A DNA stretch of 64,000 nt from Aspidiotus rigidus (Eukaryota > Arthropoda > Insecta > Hemiptera > Diaspididae), in the NCBI GenBank assembly GCA_035079385.1, contig JAVHKY010000005.1, positions 4,526,001 to 4,590,000 of the forward strand. Direction: 5' to 3'. The notes beneath the pieces were generated by a model. The model was given only the letters and a program-made list of their open reading frames with translations. It searched no databases and was not told the origin of the DNA. A program made the position numbers and the translations under genes. Shown here piece by piece: positions 36,701-50,300 of this stretch. Numbering within the stretch: the first letter of the stretch is position 1; every line of letters starts with the position of its first letter.

Positions 36701-39700
36701 TTACAATTATATCGATGGTCTATGGATGAAAGGCGCGCTGTTTTTTTGGTGCAATGTATTTGTCGGTCTTTTTCTTCAACGTTTTACGCAATTTCTTTCC
36801 CCTCTCTCATTTGGTTATCACCTCTTGTAGAAAGTGGGGCTCGAGCTACGCCGCCATTATTTCATAGCGTTATACAATTTCTGGGTGTATAAGCAGCCCT
36901 CTGACGGCGCAGCTATCAAGAACAATACCTAAGATAAGAGCGGGTATCAAATGAAAATATTTCCAGGGGCTCAATTTTCAATCGAAACTTCACTATGGTA
37001 CGGTCATGGTGTAAAGTTTACACATGGCTGGATTAAAGACGGGCGTATGGGGCTATTGGCTCTGGGCTTCCGCGACCGCACTTCAAGAACTAGCAATGAA
37101 CAATGAAGAATTATATACGTATTACAGAAACACAGAGAAGGTTGGGTCCCGTACATCTTGGAAGACTTTTTTTTTGTTTTGGAAACGTGTGAGGTGAATT
37201 TTGTGACGGTGGTGTTCTTGGTGAGACAAGACCTTGAGAAGGATAATGGTTTCGTTTGCGCTAATTTATTCTGCGAGACTTGTTTTTGTCCATTGGATAT
37301 AGTGGGTGAGGTCAGATATACAGAGAAGAATTTGAGGGTCAATGCGCGGGGGTCTTGTGACAGCTTTTACGGCTTGGTCGACTTTTTCGCTACCACTAAT
37401 TCCGCTGTGACTGGGGATCCAGGTTATGGTTACAGAGTAGGAGTCGGAGAAGAAGCTTATCAAAAAGAGGGATAAGTGCAGTAAACGTTGGAGATTTCTG
37501 TTAAGGTGTTAGGAGATTTAGAAGCACTAAGAACGGTAGATGATGAAGGAGGAGGGTAGGATTGATTCCAGGCATTGGAAGATAGCTTGGTTCTCGGGTA
37601 TTGGGATTGTGACGGAGTTGCGATGACGTTGAGAGAAAATTTTGTTGTTGGTGGAATATGCAAATCTGCGAAGCAAGGGGTGACGACGGTGCCGCTATAG
37701 AATTTGGTACATTTAGGAAGTGAGAGTGGTAAGCGTAAGTATTGGTCGATACATATTTCGAAAATCATTTTTAGCTGGGGTATAGCCCTTGGAAGTAAGG
37801 TAGGTAAAATGGGAAGAGGACAATGGAACTAGATACTTTTGGATAGGGAATAGTTAAGGAGTAAGTAAGTTGACGTCAACTTGAGTTAATAAGAATTTTC
37901 TTTCTTTAAAGAATAGAGAGCCCTTACAAAAGTTTGGCCCTGGGGCCTACTAAAGCTAGATCCGGCCCTGAGTTAACTCAAGTGCAATCATGATAGCCAG
38001 CGCAGCAGAGTTTCGATAATTGAGCTTCTGTCCACCTCGGTCGAAGGCCATTCCAGCGACTAGTCAAATTATGTAAAAACTAATTACACATTTCCGATTG
38101 GTAAATTAGTAGACTTGCCTTAATTTAAAATTTAAGAATTGCATAGTCCTACTTGAAATACTTCTAACGATGTTGACTTCTCATAAAAATATTGTAGACT
38201 GATGTCGGATTCAGTTCATTTTGACGCGGACGGTGCTTTGGTACGAATCTCATAAATCAAAGGATCCCAAATCATAAATCTAGAGCATTTTTGAATGAGG
38301 GTTCTTTGAGTGTGAAAGAGCCTGTGGCGATGATATGCTGCGTGCATTCTACCAGCACCGGCGCGGCGATAGGGACAAGCAAAGCAATCGTATCGAAAAT
38401 TCGTTTCCTTCTTATGCAAGTTCGTACTGTTCGTTGAAATGATAAAAAGGTGTAGATCATGACGTGAGAGGATTCCCGCTCTTTCAAATCTGAGATGTTG
38501 AAAAAGTGTCAGATCGGCTTTAATTGCAACTCAAGTCAAAATTTAGCTTGTAGACTTGGAATGGCAGGAAAATGGGAAAATAGTGGCTGATATCTGTCAA
38601 CCTTTTTGCACAGTGGGAACAATCAAATATGAGGAGGGAGAGGGAGATAACTCACATCTTCTGAAACTTGTCAAAGGAAGCCGGAGGAGGATCATACTTT
38701 AATTTCAAGACGATTCGAGATTTGATCGAAAAATTCTATTTTTTTTTTTTGTTCGAACACGAATTTTCTTATTGCATCAAATCGACCCTCGCACCTGATC
38801 ATCCAGGCTGAATACGTAGTGAAAATTTTTTCCAAACCAAACAACAATAAGCTCAGAACGGTCTTCAGCTCGCGTTAAATTGGTGGTGAAGTATAATTAA
38901 TTATTAAAATCATGTACAATTTATAACCAAGGAAGTTGGAGACGGTTCCAGAGTTATGGCATAGTGCGGAGGTTATGGATGAGGAAATGTTGTAGGTGGA
39001 ACGTTGGTTTGGAGGTCAGGACATGAAAGGAGACGTTAAACTGTAAGATCCCTTGAATGGTATTAGTTACATGACGGAGGAGCGTAAAGACCTAGGAAAA
39101 GGTGCGAGTGGGTGAGCCGGGTGTGGCCAACCCTAAGACGGGAGAGGATGACTTCTTCGGTGGTGGGAATTTCCATTGGAAAAGAACCAAGGGATAGGAA
39201 GGCTTTTAATTGATCTTAGTCTGTTATGAGGTTGATTCTACCAGAGGTAGACTAAGAAGCTAGGATTTTGGAACGGTAGTGTAATTTTCAAGATCGTTTA
39301 CTGGTAAATGGGTTGGGTCGATAATTTCCGGTAAGGAGTGGACTTTTTGGCCGCACAGTCAATGTTTTCATGTTGAGGGTGATCGATGTGACCTGGAATC
39401 CAGGTGAAGGCGACTGATGCTTTGATGGAGATCAGAGAATGGAGAATGACGTGAATGTGTTGGGTGATGAGGTTGATATGAGGGTGGAAGGTGAGTCAGA
39501 TAGTAGGATAGAGTTGAGTACGTGAGGATACTGAGTGAAATTTGAAAGACAAGAGCAAATAGCTCTCACTCGGTAGTAAAAACGGAGGCTGAGTTCCTTA
39601 AACGATAGGCCGTCATTTTGTCCTGAATAGAATATATTTTTTGTTTTTGAGCCACCAGTGTAACCTGGGAATTCTGCGATAATTTCTTTGATTAGTTTAC

Positions 39701-42700
39701 GGTAGACAGTGTTATTTTATTATGGAAATATTTGTGAGGTCCGTCTAATAGTTGGAGGAATGGATGATTCAATGAGAAGTAGAGAATTGAACTAGGGGAG
39801 GGAGTCAGATGAAATACGAAGGAGGAAAGTGAGTCGGATAGTAAGATATATTTTTGTTCGGGTGGACGCTGAGTAAGATTTGAAAGACAAGAACGAATAG
39901 CGCTCAATTTGGCAGTAAAAACGGAGGCTGAGTTTCTCAAACAATAAATTGGATTCATACCCACCACAAATTTTAGTTGTGTATTGACGTAATAAGTTCA
40001 AGACCTTTCTTAAAGGTATAAGTAAGATATCTGCATATCATTCCTCTTCATTTTTTGTATACGACTACAGCATTTTCACCTTGGGTTATAGACTGGTAAA
40101 TTTTTTAGAAAAATGCCTTCCTAGAAGCATTTTATGTAACAATTGAGTAAATGATGGTTCTAGAATGTTTTGGACCCGCTGAATACAAAAATCGTTGTTA
40201 CTTTTTGAATTGACCCTCGGAAGGACCTGAAAAGGGGGGGGAGGGGTAAAAAATTCAGTTTTTCTCAGTTTCTGCGGAAAGTATGCGTCTGAGGGGAAAA
40301 ATACCTCAGTAAAAAAATATTCCACACAAAATTTCCTATGGGATAAGATTCATACAGTGTTGCCAGAGAGGAGAGCGCAAATGTAATATGAATATGAAAA
40401 TACTTACTTTGTCATTATTTTAGCCGAACATATACGCGGTTCTGAGGTGATATACAGTGTACTGCTCTTGCCTCCGGAGGCGAGAGGCCCTATGCAATTG
40501 CAAAAAAAAAAGTTTTTACCGGAAAAACGTGTTGTGACGTCACTCAAGATATACATTCTCTGTCTCTTGAGATTTTATTTTTGCTGGCACCAAGATGACC
40601 AAGATAGTTTTGGAACATCAATATTGATGATAATGTATATCATTTGATTAATACTGCACGTATTACATATTCTGTGTCACCTATGATTTTATTTTTGCAT
40701 CTAGCATTTTTCAAATTTCTGTACAGTCTTTAGGGAAGTTTCTTCTTCTCGATACTTCCTTAATCGTAATACCTACCGTAGTACTAATATTAAGTCTCTG
40801 ATATTCCAAATCAGAGTGGAACAAAGATGCAGATCTCTTGGTTTCCATATCTTGACATAGAAAAAATCAAGATCTCTTGAGTACTACATCTTGGTAGGAA
40901 AAGAAGCTCCAGATCTTTTGAAAAAAATTGAAAAATCAATTTCCGTCACGTAACAATCAATTAGAAAAAAAACTCGGCGCTCCGCGCCTCGCCGAGGGGG
41001 GGCTCCGCCCCCCTGGACCCCCCCAATTGATTTACTTTCAGTCAAACTGAATAGATAAGGCGTGGAACACGTTCTTTGTTTCGAAATTTTCTGGCATAGG
41101 CAAATAAATAAAGATCATATTTCATATCTTCCTCAGTATATAAGACGATTTTGCGGTTGAATTTCTTATTTATTCCACCTACCCCATCTTCTTAGAGGAA
41201 GGAGAAGGAGAAGCTTAAAGAAAGTGAGATTATCTATTCCTCGAGTTTCATATTATAATTTTACTTCTCTAATTGTGCTTATGGATTTAGATCTAGAAAC
41301 TATGATTGTTGAGTATAAGTGCCCTGGTAAAACTGAGTCCAAAAAAATTTCTGGCATACGTAGGTAGCCAAATAAATGAAGATCATGTTTCATGTCTTTC
41401 ATATTTTATCAGTGATCTTGAAATATTTTAGTCTAGGCTTCTACTAGGACAAGTGTTCGTGAGATATTACTCGTTTACCCCGTTACCTACCTTGGCGTCG
41501 TATAAGTCTTGTATGAGAAATATTTCGAGGTATCGACTTTTGTGGGGCTCACTCGCTCCCCTCGTTCGCCCCCTGTCTTCCTGTTGTATTGGAATGGTAT
41601 GAGAAAATTTAAGTCTTCTATGAGAAATATTTTGAGGTATCGACTTTCGTGGGGCTCACTCGCTCCCCTCGTTCGCCCCCTGTCTTCCTGTTGTCTTGGA
41701 ATGGTATGAGAGAATTTAAGTCTTCTATGAGAAATATTTTGAGGTAACCTTCCGTGGGGCTCACTCGCTCCCTATCTCGGTTTAGTATAAGTCTGATATA
41801 AAATATTTTGGGCTTCCACCTTTCGACTTCCTGCTGTAGATTTCGAAATTATCCCAAGGTCATTTGCACGGACGCACGCAAATTTTGAATTCACCATGCG
41901 GGGTGTACTCGCAAATTTCTGAATCACCCACAGGGTAGAGATGTGCACGGACGCGCGCGCACGTTCGCACTGATTATTTTCTGTTGAACGAGTTACAAAA
42001 TTTCTCATTTATTCCCCTTACCCTCCCTCTTTGAAGGAAGGTGAAGGAGAAATTCAAAGAAAGTGAGATTATCTTTAGAATTGAAAAGGTCCATGCGCCT
42101 CGCCAGGGAGCCTACCTTTTTAGCTACCTAAAATCTGTTGCTACCTGAAATCTGTTGCTATCTAACATGGGATGCTATGGAAAATCTGTCTTTCTTAAAT
42201 CTGTTGTTTTTATCTGTCGCTCGATTATGCTCGATTTTTCAGAAATATCTCCTCGATATACAAGACGTGTTCCACGTCCCCCTGACGAGGCGCATAGACC
42301 TTTTCAATTCTAAAGATAATCTCACTTCCTTTAAGCCTCTCCTTCACCTTCCTCTAAGAAGGTGGGGTAAATGGAATAAATAAGAAATTCAACCGCAAAA
42401 TAGTCTTCTATACTAAGAAAGACATGAAATATGATCTTTATTTATTTGCCTATGCCAGAAAATTTCGAAACAAAGAACGTGTTCCACGCCTTATCTATTC
42501 AGTTTGACTGAAAGTAAATCAATTGGAGGGGAATGCTTACTTAGTGAGGTTATAGTCACATTGCAGTATCTTTCTGTTAAAATAACTTACAAAACAGAAT
42601 TGGTAAGTAAGCAAACCTCCTGCGCGTCACTTTTGCTAACTGCTTACTCGGTTATTGCTTACTTACCTCTCCTGTTCTGTAATCTGCTATAAAAAATTTT

Positions 42701-45700
42701 TTGTTACTTGACTGTAATTAGAATTTTACAATCAAAGTTTTAAGGTAGGTTGCATGTGCGTCTGTGTGTGAGAGCAAAATCTCGGGTACAATTTGTAATT
42801 ATAGTCCCACTTGTTTTTTTATGAGTACAACTTTCTCTGTAGGGTGCAATATTTCTTACAGTGTTATTTATAATGACTACAGGGCTCTTCATACTTGTTT
42901 GCCTCATTACCCTAGAACGGAACTATCTTAAGTCTAATGTCCGATCTATACCGTTACCAAACGAGCTGAAATCAAAAACTGGGCAGTAGATGTTGAGGAA
43001 GAATCCCTGTCGGACCACCGCTATGTCTGCTTCCAGATTATAGACAACACAGTGGCCCAAATGTGCCGAGAATCCCAAAAATTGGATATGGACAGGCTAA
43101 AAACACTTCTTCATGAAGTTCCACTGCTAAGAGAATGCAATAGCCCAGAGGATGCAACGACAAATACCCTTACGATCACGAGCTGGCTCAGTGGGGCAGT
43201 GAAAGACAGTACTATCATCAACAAGTACACGAGCTACACCTTCTGGTGGACAGAGCACCTAGAGAAACAGCGTATTGCACTGAAACGGCTCAATAGACGG
43301 ATAGAAAGATGCAAATCTGTCCCTCGCCGAATGATATTACAGAAGGAAAGGCAAGAGCTACGAACTGAATACAGGCATAGCATCCGGAGTGAAAGAGAAG
43401 AGGCTTGGCGTCAGTTTGTTGACAAAGACCGAGCTTAGGGCAAGCCTTATAAAATGACAATCAAGAATGCGGATCGCAGTTACGGTGGCCCGCCAACGAG
43501 TGACCGGAAACCTAATGGGCAGGCAACAAATGGAGCTATTGAAACAAACACTACACTCCTGTATGCAAAGTTCCCAAGAGCCCCTATGCATACAGACATT
43601 GTCGTTGATGGAAACACGCCAGTGGAAAAAAATACCGACTACAACGTCACGGAGGCAGTGATGACTGACATAATTTGTAGACTGAATAACCGATCAGCAC
43701 CAGGCCTTGATGGAATCAACCACAAAACCTTAAAGGTACTAAATAAGATGCATCCGACGCAAATCACGTCAGTAATTAATGGGTGCATGCAATGGGCATG
43801 CTCCCTCAAAGAATGGAAGAAAGGCAAGCTTGTACTAGTGTACAAAAATAAGGGTGATAAAATGGAGGCTGACTCCTATCGCCCACTCACGATGTTACCC
43901 ACTCTGGGAAAGCTCTTAGAGAGATTTATGACAATGCACATCAGTAGCGCTGCAGAGGACGGAATTAGCAAAAATCAGTACGGCTTTAGAAAAGGCCGCA
44001 GTTGCGAAGATTGTATCCTGGCTGCTACCAAATGGATGACCAAAATGCGAAATGCTGGCGGTATCACGGCTATGGTGTCACTTGACATCAAGGGGGCTTT
44101 TGACCACACACTATGGCCATAAAGGAGCTACAGAAGTTACAGGTTCCGGACCACCTCGTCAATATGGTGAGAAGCTATTTTGACGGAAGAACGGTAGTCC
44201 TGGAGGACTGCTCAGTAGAAATTGAGAGAGGGTGTCCACAGGGTAGTGTACTGGGCCCTCTCTTATGGAACATCAGTTACAATTACATCCTTGAGAATAT
44301 GGCGAAGAGAATGACATGCAGTTACGCATATGCGGACGACACCCTGCTGCTTATTTCGGCGGGTACTGTGCAGGAATTGTACATCAAGGTGAAGCGTGCG
44401 GTCGAAAAGGTTGAAGAAGAGATGGCACCTGCCGGGCTCCTTCTGAACGCTAAAAAAACAGAACTCCTCTTGATGAGAAAGCAAGGCGTTGTTATTGTCC
44501 CTCCGATAAAAATAAAGGGCACGTACATCAGACCAAAAGAGGTGATCAAATACCTTGGTGTGTGGCTTGATGATCGACTTAGCTGGGAGCCACACGCCAA
44601 AAAAGTTTGTGAAAAAGGAATGAAGATTATACCTAAGTTAGCGGCGTTAGCGCGTAACACCTTTGGATACAGTGCAACAGCTAGGCGAACTATGCTTGAA
44701 GGCACCGTAGGCGCTTATATGCGCTATGCCTGTGCAGTATATGCACACAGGCTAAAAGTAAAGAAGGTAGCAAAATACATAGATAGACTTCATCGTTGCA
44801 TGCTACTGTGCTATGGAAGACTATATAGGACGGTCTCCTATATAATTGCAACAGTGATATGTAACTGGGTCCCATTACGGTCTATTATCTACGCACACAA
44901 GAGGAATGTGATGCTGCTTGGCGACATGTTGCTGAAGGCTCCAGATGTGTCCGCTGAGGGTAACCTCTGGTCCTTGATGGCGCCAGAGGCCCATAACAAG
45001 TGGAGGCAGGAGTATGAAGACGACGAACATGGGGAATGGACAAAGACCCTCATCAAGGAACCGGGAGTGGAAATGGACCCATGCTTCTGGCTAGGCCAAG
45101 CCCTCTCTGGGCATGGAGCATTTGGTAGCTACCTCTGCAAAATGAAGAGGAGAAGCAGCAGCCAATGTGAATGCGGAGAAGAGGAAACACCGAAGTACGT
45201 TGTAGCGTCTCAACCCCCCGCCCCTTATCGGAAGGGCCTTTCCGCTCAGTAGAGGGATCACAGCTAAGACAGTCTATACAGGGATGCCACCTACATTTTT
45301 TCCAACAAGAGGAGGACAAATGAGGAAACCTAATAATGGAAAGAAATGGCCAAGCCAAACAAAGCTTAGTGACCTCCACCGAACGGAAATCTACATAACA
45401 CGCTTTAAGGAGAGCAAAAGGTGCGTGAGGGGAAAGAATTCCACTCTCCCGAGTCGAATTTGAAGGGCATATTCGACAGACCTAAGCAATAAACATGAAT
45501 AAAACGAAGAAAAGATTCAGACGTATCTGGATTTGCGCTGCGAGAACGAAATAATAACCATGACACACGAATGCGAGAGGAAACATAAAACTATATTAAA
45601 ATAGACAGTAAAAACATAGCACATAAGAGAGAAGGCTTTAAGGTAAGCAAATAAATCGAATAATTTTAGTACATCAAGACTAGACAATCGAAATAAGAAT

Positions 45701-47351
45701 GGGCACGTTGACCATTCGTAATAAAATTTGGAGCCTATAAGCTAATCAGTATTCTGGCCGAGGACTCAGGTTTTCTCTAACCAAGAACATGTTTGATTGA
45801 TAATAAAGTCGATACCCACGGTGGGCGTGACAACTGGAGTTTGGGGACAATCCTAAAATAAAAGAGGTCTCACATGGCAATGGCCTATGTGGAGGAACAT
45901 AAAATAAAACAAAGATAACTCGCTGGACCTATCGTCATTAAGCGAAGTTCATCATAAAATAAAAGAAATCGTCTGTTGGTGTCGGAGCTTGTCGATCCAC
46001 CAAAACAGGAAAAATAAAAGAGGGAGCCGCTCCAGTGCACCCCAACCAAGCTTAATACCCGTGGAAAGTAAATAAGTAAAACAATACAAGGAAGAAAAAG
46101 GCAAATATCAGCAATCGGTAAAAACAACACGGAATATCAAAACAGGGTTAAGCGACTCATTATATAAAACGAAGTTGTCAGCGAGAAAACCCTTTCCCCC
46201 GACAATCAAAACACTTCAAAGTGCTAAAAGGCTATTTTTGAAGCCACGAAAAGAGGATACGTTGACTACGTATCGAAACACAAATAAAATTTACGTACCT
46301 TGCATCCTTCCTGCAATGCGCATTACGAGTCCGGATCAGTCTAAAGCTAAGAACGAGAAAATTAACGTAATAACACATAAACATTATGAGATTAATAATA
46401 AAGCAATTCTGCTAATAAAAATATAAAGCGGCGATGACAAATAGATTGATCTTCCTCCAGAGGTTGGTCCTTGGGGAAACTCATGGTTTGATCGGTGACA
46501 GGAATGGTGACGTGCCCTCATGGCCTTGAAGGTTTCGGCCGGCACATTCTCGGAGCTCGGGCATTGTGGGTTAGCGGATATCACTTGCTTACAGCAAGAC
46601 GCATGGCTGTTCGGGGCTCGACTTTCCGCTCACGAAGTATTACGGACGCATGGGTCGCGTCAAGACGGAACAAAGAGACACAACTTTGCGATAACAAAGA
46701 AGAACAACGAGCGCGTATCCGCTCGAAGACGGACGCGGTGTGCTCACGATTACATAGCACATGCGAGTAGAGTATACGGCTCGAACGTCACATCTTAAAA
46801 GAAAAGTTTCGCACACAGAGGGTTTGCCGAAAAGAAAATATTAAACCTAAATCCTGCGATATTGCAGGATCGCGAAAAAGGAGGCCTCGCGGCCGTTCAC
46901 GGAGAAATTACATAATACGGAGTGCAGTCGATGAGAAAGAAAAAAAAACGAACTCTCGATCGGAACCAGTCCAACCCTCACTGTTTAGACCTGTTTAGAT
47001 AATCACTGTTCGAGGTTAACTAAAATCAACGGAGAATTCTCGAAAGACCGTCGTCGAAAACTACCACTAAGGTACTCTGGATCACGTGGTACGACAAAAA
47101 AAAAAAGATCGACCCGGTCGTAAAAGAATGAGGATACGTTTTTGAAACACTGTATTGATATCGAGGAAGAAGGGTAGGAAGTATATTTTACGACTTCGGA
47201 GAGAGGCTATACTGAGAACGTCACACAACCAAAAATACTTTTCAACGAGAAAGTAATACAATACAAAGGAAGAGTGGTTCATACATGGAAACCTGTTCGA
47301 AGGGTAGTTGACGCTATTTCAACCATCCTCGACAAGAAAGAGAGAGAGAGG

Positions 47352-47385
<34 letters not shown>

Positions 47386-50300
47386 GTATCGTATATTTCC
47401 CGAATCGAAGATTTGTGACGCTACAACGTCTTCATGGAGTGCCCCATTCACAGGGATGGAAGACCAGCCACGCTCGACCTGCAGGTGCATAGTACTGTAG
47501 CCTATCTACGCAGTACTGTGCAGACGCTGTGGAAGAAGGAACGACCGGCAGCCAATTGACTGTAACACGGCATGGGGGGCTCTGAGATGCCAATGGTAAA
47601 AGATCCCCCTTAATGTTATGGTGTTATGATATGATATTGATTAATAATTAATAGAATGGTAATACTGTAGCATTGAAAACAATAAACTCAAATTAAAAAA
47701 AAAAAAAAAAAAAAAAGTCGAATGTCCGATAATTTATATTAAATTATCCCGTCATAAGACCAATGCAGATGGAGACTGGGAAAATATTGCGGATGTTATT
47801 TTGACATACAGGTTCAAGAGAGAAAAAAAAAAATTCCAATTTTGGGCACTTATAAATATAGATACTTGAATAATTTTTCTTCTTGATATCGTATTACAAT
47901 AAAACGACGTTATGAGGTAGTTGTCATTTACAAGGTGGGGTTACAGTCTAGAAAAAAATAGAAGCTCAACACAAACAAAATTCAGGACAAAGGCTTTTCT
48001 GCTGAAATTTGTTCCTTGCGGGGCGAGGGGTTTAGGGGTGGCGAACGTATACAGTATGTACAGACTACCACAAGGAACAAATTTTAGCGGAAAAACCTTT
48101 GTCCTGAATTTTGTTTGTAATAAAATATAATGTTCAGAAAAATAGATTACGGAGTTTTTTGGCAATTTTTTATGTTTGAAACGCATTTTAATGAAAAATA
48201 GTTATTTTATGGAAATTGCAAGCATTGTATTAAACTTGAATTATTATTCTTCATAACTGGGAGCACTGGTTGAGAGTGAAAAAGGTCATAATTGCGATAA
48301 TTTTGGTATAATTCATAATTTCTATTCCAAATGTGTGCAGTACATTGTATATCACCTCAGAACCGCATATGTGTTCGGCTAAAATAATGATAAAGTAAGT
48401 ATTTTCATGTTCATATTGTATTTGCGCTCTCCTCTCTGGCAACACTGACGCGCTAGCCTAAAATGTAAGAATCTTATCCGATAGGAAATTTTGTGTGGAA
48501 TATTTTTTTACTGAGGTATTTTTCCCCTCAGACGCATACTTTCCGCAGAAACTGAGAAAAACTGAATTTTTTACTCCTTTCCCCCTTTTTAGGTCCTTCC
48601 GGGGATAACGAAGATTTTCGTATTCACCGGGTCCGAAACATTCAAAAACCATCGTTTACTCAATTGTTACACGAAATGCTTCTAGCAAGGTGTTTTTCTA
48701 AAAAATTTACCAGTCTATTAGAAGTATGCAACAATTTTCAGACGTTTATTTTTCCTATTCTTTCATCGACTTATCGTACCAAATAATATTAATCAACGAC
48801 AATCTACTATGAAAATTGAAGCAGGAAAGGTGTATACCTATTTTGTGAGTATATTCTTCTGTAAAACTAATTACGCATAGTAATTAATATTATAAAAATG
48901 TACTGATGCACTGAACGCCAAAATTATTTTTTCGTAACCATCACATTTGGCAAGAATAATAACTCGAGCGACTGCATGTTAAAGAACCTTGAAATAAAAA
49001 TTACGAAATCATTGTTTAAATAACGATTTATCAAATATTTTTTTCCGACCTCTATAATTGTTCCGAAGAAATTGCTCGTTTCCGGACTAAAGAAAGTGAA
49101 ACTGAAGAGAACGTGACGAGTTACTGGAAGAACAGTTCCTATATATCTAAAGGCAACACGAAAATGTACAACCAGTTTAATAACATTATAACAGAAATCG
49201 AGTCTTCATCAAGATAGTTAGGTATTATGTAACGTTATCGTAGGAATCATGTTCGTTAGCATAACCGTCCGATTCCTAAATGCTTCAAATAATCACGTTG
49301 TCCATCCGAGTTTCTCTCATCCCGTTACGCACATCTAAAAGTCCTCAACTTCCAAGATGAGGGTGTTCCAGAGAATTAAAAAAATTGATTTCAAGTTTTT
49401 CGATCGCTTCGATCGCACAATTTCCAATTAAATTAGCAAAGGAATTTTTTAAACGGGGGAAAAAATACGATAGTACCTACGAGTATAGTTTTTGGGTAAA
49501 GTTAATTCCCAAAATAACCTTCTTATCGTCAATGATCAATCGAAAATTTTGCTGAATTTATTCTGGAAAAATGGCACAAGTCGAGCGAAAGAATCAACTT
49601 TAAAATTGTAGGTTATTTTTCGATAAAGAAACCTGCCCCAATTTCCATCTGTTCACTTCTTGAAGCTTAAAAATAATGTAGGATTTAAATTTGTAAGAGA
49701 TCGGTAACTAATTTTCTTCTTTTTTTTTTTAACTTTGGGATTTATAACGGTACCTATCTAGGTATAACATTGAATTTCGTTGGATAGGTATACCGTAATC
49801 GGACTTTTATACGAGAAACTGGTTTCTCCGCGCAAAGTTACACTATAAGTTATTGCGCAACAGAAGAGAGAAAAATGCGAAATCTCGCCGGTTGAAGGTT
49901 GTCTGTAAGATCCTAGCTAAATTTTTATCTAATTTGAGTTAGAGAGAGTGCTTTTCTTTCTTTCTTTTTTTCACCCCTTCCCTTTAGCGAAAAATACTCG
50001 TCATGGATTCATCATCTTCATCTTTTTTTCTTTTTTTCCCTGTACCATGGTACAGCATTACAAAATTGAGATAAGTACTTTGTATCTTCACTTTGATAAA
50101 TATATACACGTTTGGTTGTTAAAATTATTTATTAGCGCTCGGTATACCGAGACAGAAATAATTATTGTCCTTCATAGGACTGTTGTGATGACAGATGTGC
50201 ACCGCAGAAAAGAACCATGATTTAAAATTTTTGGAATTTCTTACGCAGTATTATGTATAAGAGTGATCACCATTTATTATATTGTTTATCATAAAATTGA

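Larger units (their letters stand above)
42946..47715 (+). mobile_element. 5'-truncated R1-clade LINE with target duplication and poly(A)
   Basis: AGTCTAATGTCCGAT (42931-42945) and AGTCGAATGTCCGAT (47716-47730) are target duplications with one mismatch. The 5' end is cut inside the endonuclease; its final SDHRYV motif remains near 43008. Reverse-transcriptase motifs follow: YRPLTMLPTLGKLLERF, GFRKGRSCED, SLDIKGAFDH, GCPQGSVLGPLL and YADDTLLL, then YLGVWLDDRLSW. The C-terminal part includes WLGQALSGHGAFGSYLC and a degenerate zinc knuckle. One in-frame TAG occurs at 43436-43438 and one frameshift near 44113-44122, so the copy is dead. A roughly 2.4-kb 3' region ends in AATAAA (47681) and about 20 A residues. 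Confidence 0.85.

Noticed and set aside
38216..38487. Two overlapping minus-strand ORFs of about 70 codons
   Set aside because: No family resemblance, no splice-consistent neighbours, and they lie between LINE fragments in an intron.
44263..44705. Minus-strand ORFs of 110 and 127 codons
   Set aside because: They are shadows of the LINE reverse-transcriptase frame on the opposite strand.
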